Part shown: positions 1-4,901 of the stretch, in pieces
Position numbering within the stretch: the stretch's first letter is position 1
Layout: each line of letters begins with the position of its first letter
Source of the DNA: an uncultured Oscillospiraceae bacterium
Lineage (GTDB): Bacteria > Bacillota > Clostridia > Oscillospirales > Acutalibacteraceae
Length of the DNA stretch: 5,005 nt
Reading direction: 5' to 3'
Assembly: GCA_902461995.1 (NCBI GenBank)
Contig: CABQAA010000183.1
Span: forward strand, 1-5,005
Notes under the pieces: generated by a model
What the model was told of the DNA's origin: nothing
What the model saw: only the letters and a program-made list of their open reading frames with translations
Database searches by the model: none
Translations under genes and position numbers: made by a program

Positions 1-655
1 CCCCGTTCTGTTCGATCTCGGCCCGGGTGCGAACAGCCGCGATTCGGCCGTTCATCATAATGAGCACCTTGTCCCAGAACCCCTCGACGCTGTCGAGCAT
101 GTGGGTGCTGATGAGGATGGCGCTGCCGGACTCCTTCAGCTCCCGGATCATGTCTTTGAGCTCTTTGATGGCGTGGGGATCGAGACCCACGAGCGGTTCG
201 TCAAACAGCACCACCCGGGGAGAGGGAAGCAGCGCGCAGCAGATGCTCAGCTTCTGCTGCATCCCCTTCGAAAGCTCCTTCCCGAGCTTTTTCCCTTTGT
301 CCGCAAGCTCCATCCGTTCCATGAGGGCATCGGCCCGTTCCCGCCAGTTTTCCACACGGTAGGCTCGGCCGATAAATTCCAGATGTTCGTCCACCGTCAG
401 GGTATCGTAGGGGGCGGGAATTTCCGGGATGTAGCCGAAAATACGTTTAGCCTCGACCTGTTTGTTCGGATAAGGGCCGATCTGAATACTACCCTCATAC
501 CGGAGGAGGCCCGCGATGCATTTGATTGCCGTGGATTTGCCCGCGCCGTTCGGCCCGGCCAGCACCGTGATTTCACCCGGATTCACGGTGAAATTCAAAT
601 CGTCGTTGGCCAGGAGCTTTTTATAGCGTTTGGTCAGATGGGAGACGGTCAGCAT
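1..655 (-). CDS. ABC transporter ATP-binding protein, EcsA-like (3' end outside window)
   Basis: This is the cytoplasmic ATPase subunit of an ABC transporter and would hydrolyse ATP to drive a membrane permease not seen here. 218 codons are visible. They show Walker A GPNGAGKST (residues 34-42), signature LSKGMQQK (127-134), Walker B VVLFDEP (147-153), D-loop GLD (156-158) and the H-loop histidine H184 in STHML. The Q-loop position reads GYIPE, with Glu (E77) where many families have Gln. This, with the segments PYDTLTVDEHL and GLDPHAI, resembles EcsA-type ATPases of Firmicutes as I remember them. EcsA is about 245 residues, so roughly 25-30 C-terminal residues are missing. The start at 655 follows AAAGGA (668-673) by 12 nt, and no nearer in-frame start exists. 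A permease gene would be expected just beyond the left edge. The substrate cannot be told. The family call is firm; the EcsA link is inference. Confidence 0.95.
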   Translation of the reverse strand, partial: MLTVSHLTKRYKKLLANDDLNFTVNPGEITVLAGPNGAGKSTAIKCIAGLLRYEGSIQIGPYPNKQVEAKRIFGYIPEIPAPYDTLTVDEHLEFIGRAYRVENWRERADALMERMELADKGKKLGKELSKGMQQKLSICCALLPSPRVVLFDEPLVGLDPHAIKELKDMIRELKESGSAILISTHMLDSVEGFWDKVLIMMNGRIAAVRTRAEIEQNG

Positions 656-726
656 AGGCGAAAGCCATCCTTTCCAGCATCGGGCATAGACGGGCACGGA
701 GCGCCGCCAGGTGCCGAACTGGGCTT

Positions 727-755
727 AGTATACCATTTTTCCGTATCCCGCACAA
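727..755 (-). promoter_or_regulatory. Sigma-A promoter of the ABC transporter gene
   Basis: On the minus strand there is a -35 TTGTGC (755-750), a spacer of exactly 17 bp and a -10 TATACT (732-727) preceded by TGG, an extended -10. Transcription would start near 720, giving a 5' leader of about 65 nt before the ATG at 655. The -10 is close to consensus and the -35 is weaker. Confidence 0.75.
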
Positions 756-837
756 GCGCTTTCTACAATCATAGATGTGCCGCCGTCCTATCGACCGCAG
801 CATATCCATCCGGAAGCTTAAAAATGAAAATAGGGAA

Positions 838-855
838 GCGCGGCGTATTCCGCGG
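838..855. repeat. 18-bp direct repeat, left copy (probable target duplication)
   Basis: GCGCGGCGTATTCCGCGG is identical to 1029-1046, and the flanking bases differ on both sides, so the repeat is exactly 18 bp. It abuts the left end of the insertion. The unit is itself a partial palindrome: CGCGG, 6 nt, CCGCG. Confidence 0.9.
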
Positions 856-950
856 CAGACTGCCAAAAAAGGTTCGGAGGGAGGGGGAGGTGTGGAGGGG
901 GAACCGTAAGGGGTCCCCACTCCGCGCAACAATCACTCGTCCGCAGGCGT

Positions 951-978
951 CGAAAGTGGGGAGACTTCCCCACTTTCG
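951..978. repeat. Perfect 12-bp hairpin inside the insertion
   Basis: Positions 951-962 (CGAAAGTGGGGA) pair perfectly with 967-978 around a 4-nt loop GACT. No T-run follows on the plus strand and no long one on the minus strand, so it is not a typical intrinsic terminator. It lies 3 nt from the next hairpin. Confidence 0.85.
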
Positions 979-981
979 CCT

Positions 982-1028
982 CAGCCTGTCAAAGAAGACC
1001 GGCAGCGCCGGACTTCTTTGACAGGCTG
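982..1028. repeat. Long hairpin at the right end of the insertion
   Basis: CAGCCTGTCAAAGAAG (982-997) pairs perfectly over 16 bp with 1013-1028. After one A/A mismatch (998/1012) five more pairs follow (CCGGC with GCCGG) around the 3-nt loop AGC. The outer arm is the right terminal inverted repeat, so 982-997 is a further, inward copy of the terminal repeat sequence. Neither side has a T-tract that would make it a normal terminator. Confidence 0.9.
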
Positions 1029-1046
1029 GCGCGGCGTATTCCGCGG
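1029..1046. repeat. 18-bp direct repeat, right copy
   Basis: This is identical to 838-855 and directly abuts the right end of the insertion. On the minus strand it encodes the AEYAA part of the interrupted gene, so it belongs to the host gene and not to the element. Confidence 0.9.
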
Positions 1047-1239
1047 GCATATCCGCGCCGAGTTTAGTCCACCCCAGATTTTGAACCAGCACGGATGGTT
1101 CTTCCGGAAAGACATAGGTGTTCAGATACTCCACAAAATCCTTTTCGGTATAGCACACACCTTGATCGGTCCTGTATTTTTCCGCGTCAGGACTATGCCA
1201 AAGCCATCCGCGCTCAATACGACAGTCTTCATATTCGTT

Positions 1240-1245
1240 TCCTCT
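1240..1245 (-). promoter_or_regulatory. Ribosome binding site of the interrupted gene
   Basis: AGAGGA lies 7 nt before ATG at 1232. It is the only well-placed site nearby and selects the MKTVVLSADG frame over the longer shifted frame, which supports calling the gene frameshifted. Confidence 0.6.
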
Positions 1246-1412
1246 CATCCGTTTATGGATCTGATTCTTCCACATACCGTCATTTTTTCTATAACGATTG
1301 ATGGAATTGCCTGCAGTCCTGTCTGGCAATACAAAAGTCAAAACCATCTCCCGTTTGCATGGACAGAGCGTCGAAAAAAGGAACCCGGCCCGGTGGAAGA
1401 GCTGTTTTCCCC

Positions 1413-1441
1413 TTGATTTTTCCGCGTTCTTCCAGTAAACT
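1413..1441 (+). promoter_or_regulatory. Sigma-A promoter of the NlpC/P60-like lipoprotein gene
   Basis: TTGATT (1413-1418), a 17-bp spacer and TAAACT (1436-1441). The start would be near 1448, leaving a leader of about 50 nt. The leader opens with a 6-bp hairpin, GCCGGA (1451-1456) with TCCGGC (1466-1471), around a 9-nt loop. The stretch 1233-1412 upstream shows no gene and no other clear signal. Confidence 0.65.
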
Positions 1442-1496
1442 GAAGACAGAGCCGGATGTTCGCCGTCCGGCAGATTCCGAAAGGATGGATGCGTGT

Positions 1497-2135
1497 ATGA
1501 ACAGACGACTATGGACCGCCCTGGTGGCCGTCCTGTTGTCCGTGTGCCTTTTCGCCGGATGTGGCGGCCGGGGAGGGGATGAACCCACCCTAATCACCAA
1601 AGCCCCCGGCACGCGGGCTACCACCACCGCCACCGGAGCGGGCGGCACAACGGATCCGGAGACTCCCGAAACCACGGCGCCGAACGGGACCGACGCTCCC
1701 GCCGATCCCACCACCCCCAAAACCACCGCTCCGACGGTGGCGCCGGATCCGGGTGCCAGCGCCACCGGGACAGCGATTGCTGCCCTGGCCAATTCCCTGG
1801 TGGGCACCACCTTTAAACTCGGAGGTGTCGGGCCGACGGAATTCGACAACCCCGGCTTCGTCTATTACTGTTATAAACAAAACGGCATCACGGTCCCCCG
1901 CAAAGCGTCTGCCATCGTCCAGGACGGCACGGCGGTCGACCGCGCGTCCCTGCAGGCCGGGGACATCGTCGTATTTTCAAACGAAATCGGCGGCGCGGCG
2001 GATTTTGTGGGAATCTACGTGGGCAGCGGCAAGTTCGTCTCCTGCAACAATCCTAAACAGCCCACCGGCGTCCAGTCTCTGGATACCGGCTATTGGTCTG
2101 AACGCTTCCTGTCCGGCCGCCGATACGGTGGCTGA
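1497..2135 (+). CDS. Lipoprotein with degenerate NlpC/P60-like domain
   Basis: This is a predicted surface lipoprotein of 212 residues. A signal peptide (1-21) with a basic start MNRR and a hydrophobic core ends in the lipobox FAGC, so C22 would be lipidated. Residues about 30-90 form a Thr/Pro/Ala-rich, low-complexity linker suited to crossing the cell wall. Residues about 92-212 match the NlpC/P60 fold: FKLGGVGPTEFD, GFVYYCYKQNGITVPR, LQAGDIVVFS, VGIYVGSGKFV. Family members cut peptidoglycan stem peptides with a Cys-His-His/Asn type active site. Here the usual DCSGF is DNPGF (N118, P119), the His usually before VGIY is F170, and the usual FIHA is FVSCN. A peptidase activity is therefore unlikely, and a wall-binding or regulatory role is inference. 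The start at 1497 follows AAAGGA (1480-1485) by 11 nt and puts the signal peptide at the N-terminus. The open frame extends upstream to 1359 but across the promoter. Confidence 0.88.
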   Translation: MNRRLWTALVAVLLSVCLFAGCGGRGGDEPTLITKAPGTRATTTATGAGGTTDPETPETTAPNGTDAPADPTTPKTTAPTVAPDPGASATGTAIAALANSLVGTTFKLGGVGPTEFDNPGFVYYCYKQNGITVPRKASAIVQDGTAVDRASLQAGDIVVFSNEIGGAADFVGIYVGSGKFVSCNNPKQPTGVQSLDTGYWSERFLSGRRYGG

Positions 2136-2177
2136 CTGGCAGGACGGTAAAACACATGCCGCTATCTTGCATACACA

Positions 2178-2214
2178 AAAAAGCAGGCGCCGGATATACC
2201 GGCGCCTGCTTTTT
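2178..2214. terminator. Bidirectional intrinsic terminator
   Basis: GCAGGCGCCGG (2183-2193) pairs perfectly with 2199-2209 around the loop ATATA. A-run 2178-2182 and T-run 2210-2214 extend the pairing and give a U-tail in both directions. It lies between the convergent lipoprotein gene and the sporulation operon and serves both. On the minus strand it begins at the last base of the TGA stop (2216-2214). Confidence 0.93.
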
Positions 2215-2576
2215 CATGTTACGGTATCTTTCGCCGGATCGTCCAGTGTGTCGAGCAGCTCGGGTATCAGCTCCTGCTCAAGCTGTGTCACACAGGTGGC
2301 CGCCCGCCAGCGGGCCGGCAGCAGGTTCCAGGCGAGTCCCGTCCATTCCTGGACGGCCGGAGGCAGTTCCAACGTCTGGCCATCGACGGCTTTGAGCCGG
2401 AGCACTCCGTTTTCCACCGCGTATTCCAGCCGCGGTTCGGTGTTGCCGAACGTCACTTGCCGGGTATTCACATCCGCGATGAAGAAACCGCAGCCGAGCA
2501 GCAGCAGGCAGAGCGTCAGCATGAACGCGCTGCCGAACGCGCGGGTCCGGCTCTTTTTTTCTCTATTGTCTGCCAT
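2214..2576 (-). CDS. Small single-pass membrane protein downstream of spoIIP, unknown function
   Basis: I do not recognise this 120-residue protein. It has a charged N-terminus (NREKKSRTR), one hydrophobic membrane segment at about residues 14-34 (rich in Leu, with C23 and C29), and a soluble part of about 85 residues. That part starts as a beta-like stretch (RQVTFGNTEPRLEYAVENG, LRLKAVDGQTLELP) and ends as an acidic helical region (QLEQELIPELLDTLDD). The topology is probably N-in with the tail outside. The start at 2576 is preceded by GGAAAGGGA with 6 nt spacing, and the gene begins 19 nt after the spoIIP stop, so the two are very probably co-transcribed. The gene ends on the terminator. Its position behind spoIIP suggests a sporulation-linked role, which is inference. 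The C29 in a GCG context could be read as a lipobox, but it lies inside a longer hydrophobic stretch. Confidence 0.85.
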   Translation of the reverse strand: MADNREKKSRTRAFGSAFMLTLCLLLLGCGFFIADVNTRQVTFGNTEPRLEYAVENGVLRLKAVDGQTLELPPAVQEWTGLAWNLLPARWRAATCVTQLEQELIPELLDTLDDPAKDTVT

Positions 2577-2595
2577 AGACGTCCCTTTCCACTCT

Positions 2596-3750
2596 TCAGT
2601 ATCCTTCCAGCGCTTTCAAATCCCCCAGCACCTTGACGAGGCCCCGTCCGAGCATCTGCCCGGAAAACATGGCCTCCTCCAGCGTATTGGCTTCGCTTCC
2701 CATCTCGACGAGAATGGAACCGTGGGTAAGCTGCTGATTGTACCGTGCGTTTCCCACCAGGGATACCGGCCGCATGACACCCTCATACCGGCTGTGCATC
2801 TCCTGCTGCAGGCGCACGGCCAGGGACAGATTCTCCTGCCAGTCCGGATGAGGCACCGAGGCGGTGTTCATCATCCCCAGCACGATCATCATTTGCGCCG
2901 CCTTTTTTCCGCCGATCTCCGCCGTCGGTTTGACCTTGCTGCCCGCGTCCCTTTGAATGGAATCGCGGTGGATATCCAATACCACCTGGATGGTGGGGTA
3001 GGTTTCCAGATTCTTCTGGACAGTCGCCTTGGACCGGTCGTACGCTCCCGTATACTGAGGGGAATCGTGGACCGTTTTGTCGTGGACCACACCGATCCCC
3101 GCCGCCCGGAGCTGGGCGGCGATGATTTCTCCGACCGCCACCACATTTTTATTTTCGTCCAGCGTGCGGGTGGGGTCGGTATCGTTGTAAAAGCCCGCGT
3201 CATAATCGAGATAGCACTCGGTCGTGTGGGTGTGCATGATGAGGACCTGAGGCTCCGCTGTGTCAGTGATGTGGATATCCGGTTTGCGGGTGAGCAGGTC
3301 GTTCAGATCGAGCGTGATCCCGCTGTTGTTGCGCACGGCCACGCCGCCGACAAACTCGCTTCCCGCTGACATTTTTTCTGTTAAAACCGTTCCGCCCTTG
3401 CCTTTATCGGGGATGACGGGGGTGGGGAAAGAGGGCAACGCTGGCCATGTGATGCCGTTTTCCCATTCTGTGGGCGGAGTGGTCGGCGGTGTGGTGGTCC
3501 CGGAGGGGCCGGTCCCGCTCGTCGAGGGCATGGTGGTCGTGTTTCCGCCCGACGGCTGCCGTTCCAGCCGCCCGCTGAGAGCCTCCGCCCCCCCTTCCGG
3601 CCGTTGGATGCCCACCGAAAACATGGCGAGCCGCCCGCCCCATTCCAGCAGGGTCTCCCGGCTGAGGTTGCCGCATACGGCCGCGACACACGCCGAGGTC
3701 GCCAATATGCCGAGGGCCGTTTGAATCGCCCGCTTCGTTTTTTTCTGCAT
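2596..3750 (-). CDS. spoIIP: Stage II sporulation protein P, peptidoglycan amidase/endopeptidase
   Basis: SpoIIP is a membrane-anchored cell-wall hydrolase. With SpoIID and SpoIIM it thins septal peptidoglycan and drives engulfment of the forespore. The 384-residue protein has an N-terminal membrane anchor (about residues 7-27), a Thr/Pro/Gly/Ser-rich linker (about 50-120) and a SpoIIP/amidase domain (about 165-382). Zinc-site candidates are visible: H173, H175 and E178 in HTHTTE, and H261 in LDIHRDS. The likely catalytic glutamate is in ILVEMGSEANT (E349, E353). Length and domain order fit the family. The start at 3750 has a modest GGTGAT site about 6 nt upstream. The gene follows gpr by 76 nt, the usual clostridial gpr-spoIIP order, and is followed 19 nt later by a small membrane protein gene. 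I found no clear promoter in the 76-nt gap, so read-through from gpr is likely. The assignment is firm. Confidence 0.97.
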   Translation of the reverse strand: MQKKTKRAIQTALGILATSACVAAVCGNLSRETLLEWGGRLAMFSVGIQRPEGGAEALSGRLERQPSGGNTTTMPSTSGTGPSGTTTPPTTPPTEWENGITWPALPSFPTPVIPDKGKGGTVLTEKMSAGSEFVGGVAVRNNSGITLDLNDLLTRKPDIHITDTAEPQVLIMHTHTTECYLDYDAGFYNDTDPTRTLDENKNVVAVGEIIAAQLRAAGIGVVHDKTVHDSPQYTGAYDRSKATVQKNLETYPTIQVVLDIHRDSIQRDAGSKVKPTAEIGGKKAAQMMIVLGMMNTASVPHPDWQENLSLAVRLQQEMHSRYEGVMRPVSLVGNARYNQQLTHGSILVEMGSEANTLEEAMFSGQMLGRGLVKVLGDLKALEGY

Positions 3751-3826
3751 ACAGCATCACCGCTATATATCTATGCGGCAAAAACGGCGGGTAGACCGAA
3801 GGCGGGCGGTTTGTCCGGATATCTTT

Positions 3827-4708
3827 TTACTGCGCGGCCGCAGCCAGCTCGAGCGGGGAATAATCGGGTTGGAGCGCCGCGTTGATCGCCATGGCAACCA
3901 GACGGGATGCCCGGCGGATCATCAAATCGATTTCCCGCGGGGTCACCATCATACCGGCTCCGCGGGGAGAAACTTCGTCGGCCATATCCTCCCGGCCGGT
4001 CAGCTCTTCGGCTAAGGTCACGGCATCCACCACGGTGGGGACCCCCACGGCGATGACCGGAATGCCCAGCGTGTCTCGGTTGAGCTCCCGTCGATTGTTC
4101 CCCACCCCCGATCCGGGGGCGATGCCGGTGTCGCTGATCTGGACGGTACAGCCCAGCCGGGACAGGCTGCGCGCCGCCAGCGCGTCGATCGCCACGACGG
4201 CGGACGGATGGACCACGGCGATGACCCCCTCCGCCATCTCCCCGCTCTCAACGCCGGTATTCCCAAGGACGCCGGGCGCCATCACGGCGGTGGGGCGGAG
4301 ATCATCGAGCCCGGCCGCACGGGCGAATTCCCCCTGGATATGCCGGGTTGCCAACACCATTTTGACCGCCTGAGGACCCAGGGCGTCGGGCGTAATCGCC
4401 TCGTTCCCGAGCCCCACGACCAGAACGGTTCCCTCCGACGGCAGCAGAGCGGACAGCTGCTCTCCAATCAGGCGGGCGGTCTCTTCCAGCTCGGTTTCGT
4501 TGTCGGTCAGGGCCGGAAGTTCGACGGTGACATAGGTGCCGCGGGGCTTTCCGAGCGCCCGCTCGCCCCGTTCGCTTCGGATATGGATGCGGGTGAGCGC
4601 CGCATTTCCTTGTTCAACGCGTTCTCTTTCCACATCTCTGTCGGTCAGCGTCTCCTGCAGGACCGGCTGTTCGGCGGCCTCCAATGCCAGGTCGGTGCGT
4701 CTTTCCAT
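3827..4708 (-). CDS. gpr: GPR germination endopeptidase (spore protease)
   Basis: GPR is made in the forespore as a zymogen and degrades small acid-soluble spore proteins at germination. The 293-residue protein opens with MERRTDLALE, matching the RTD-LA autoprocessing region of GPR. The prosequence before that cut would be only about 6 residues, against 15 in Bacillus megaterium. Conserved blocks follow: VVGLGNEAITPDALGP (D108, equivalent to the essential first Asp), APGVLGNTG, VVAIDALAARS (D175, equivalent to the second Asp), ISDTGIAPGSGVGN, PVIAVGVPTVVDAVTLAEEL and GMMVTPREID. The protein is about 75 residues shorter than Bacillus GPR, mainly because the stretch between DAVTLA and MMVTP is nearly absent. 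The ATG at 4708 was chosen because GAAAGGATGG (4718-4727) lies just upstream and it gives the family N-terminus. An open frame runs on to 4816 but has no such support. It is the first gene of a gpr-spoIIP-membrane protein operon. Confidence 0.96.
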   Translation of the reverse strand: MERRTDLALEAAEQPVLQETLTDRDVERERVEQGNAALTRIHIRSERGERALGKPRGTYVTVELPALTDNETELEETARLIGEQLSALLPSEGTVLVVGLGNEAITPDALGPQAVKMVLATRHIQGEFARAAGLDDLRPTAVMAPGVLGNTGVESGEMAEGVIAVVHPSAVVAIDALAARSLSRLGCTVQISDTGIAPGSGVGNNRRELNRDTLGIPVIAVGVPTVVDAVTLAEELTGREDMADEVSPRGAGMMVTPREIDLMIRRASRLVAMAINAALQPDYSPLELAAAAQ

Positions 4709-4783
4709 ATGTGTGACCCATCCTTTCGCACGGAAATGTATGGCCGCATGGTCGTGACTCCGCCGCAAGGGGCGATTCTTTTC

Positions 4784-4812
4784 GAGTATTTGCAGAAAAA
4801 TCCGGAATATTC
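4784..4812 (-). promoter_or_regulatory. Candidate sigma-G/sigma-F-type promoter of gpr
   Basis: On the minus strand GAATA (4812-4808), a 17-bp spacer and AATACTC (4790-4784) resemble the sigma-G pattern GnATA, 17-18 bp, CATACTA. The -35 fits and the -10 matches 5 of 7. It would start about 65-70 nt upstream of gpr. The -35 lies inside the perfect palindrome GGAATATTCC (4804-4813). Bacillus gpr is known to depend on forespore sigma factors, which makes the match plausible, but a 5/7 -10 can arise by chance. No good sigma-A promoter was seen on this strand between 4708 and 4850. Confidence 0.4.
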
Positions 4813-4824
4813 CCAAAAAAACAG

Positions 4825-4853
4825 TTGATTTTCTCGCCGGAACATGCTAAGAT
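4825..4853 (+). promoter_or_regulatory. Sigma-A promoter of rpsT
   Basis: TTGATT (4825-4830), a 17-bp spacer and TAAGAT (4848-4853) preceded by TGC, an extended -10. The start would be near 4860, leaving a short leader of about 40 nt that shows no riboswitch-like structure. Confidence 0.8.
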
Positions 4854-4901
4854 AATTCGTGCGTGATTTTCAAGGAATGAATTGGCAGAGGAGGTGTGAC
4901 C

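Larger units (their letters stand above)
856..1028. mobile_element. MITE-like non-coding insertion, 173 bp
   Basis: The left end CAGACTGCCAAAAAAG (856-871) and the reverse complement of the right end, CAGCCTGTCAAAGAAG (1028-1013), match at 13 of 16 positions, so these are terminal inverted repeats. Perfect 18-bp direct repeats (838-855, 1029-1046) sit directly against both ends. No convincing coding sequence lies inside. The interior holds a G-rich purine tract (876-901) and two hairpins (951-978 and 982-1028). Removing the element plus one repeat copy rejoins the host reading frame and restores a stop codon, which is strong evidence for a real insertion. A small element with no transposase would need one supplied from elsewhere. 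An 18-bp target duplication is longer than most insertion sequence families make, so the mechanism or family is uncertain. It could also be a member of a palindromic intergenic repeat family. Confidence 0.7.
818..1232 (-). pseudogene. Remnant of a small gene, interrupted by a MITE-like insertion
   Basis: The best translation start is ATG at 1232, with AGAGGA (1240-1245) 7 nt upstream. That frame reads MKTVVLSADG and then soon ends (36 codons in all). From about 1205 a different minus frame carries the protein-like sequence: WLWHSPDAEKYR, then CYTEKDFVEYLN, EEPSVLVQNLGW and ADMPAEYAA. This suggests an internal deletion or frameshift near 1203-1210 joining an N-terminus to an out-of-frame C-terminus. 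The C-terminus is then broken by the insertion at 856-1028. If the insertion and one repeat copy are removed, the frame continues from MPAEYAA into LPYFHF and a TAA stop at 818-820. The pieces remind me of a family of small uncharacterised Clostridia proteins that begin MKTVVLSADG and end in PYFNF, but this is memory and not a search. No promoter is evident upstream. An alternative is that a shorter protein still begins at MRGNEYED or another upstream Met in the second frame. Confidence 0.6.

Noticed and set aside
101..1021. 306-codon plus-strand open frame
   Set aside because: It lies opposite the ABC ATPase, whose minus frame has all ATPase motifs, and then runs through the insertion. It has no recognisable domain and no ribosome binding site.
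951..1028. Hairpins as intrinsic terminators
   Set aside because: Neither has a T-tract after the stem on either strand. The GC-rich direct repeat follows the second hairpin.
769..1347. 192-codon minus-strand open frame as one intact protein
   Set aside because: Only the middle part (about 1050-1235) looks like protein. The last part is translation of the hairpin-rich insertion and the first part has no ribosome binding site. It is better explained as a broken gene.
1359..1496. Upstream extension of the lipoprotein reading frame
   Set aside because: It would place the signal peptide internally and translate through the proposed promoter. A ribosome binding site and a proper signal peptide support the start at 1497.
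1753..3369. 538-codon plus-strand open frame
   Set aside because: It crosses the end of the lipoprotein gene in another frame, the terminator, and then the antisense of spoIIP. It is a by-product of high GC content.
3751..3826. Promoter or terminator between gpr and spoIIP
   Set aside because: Only weak partial matches and short imperfect inverted repeats were found. There is no well-spaced box pair and no T-tailed stem.
4709..4816. Upstream extension of gpr to an ATG at 4816
   Set aside because: GPR proteins begin just before the RTDLA motif, and the ATG at 4708 has a ribosome binding site. The extension overlaps the candidate promoter.
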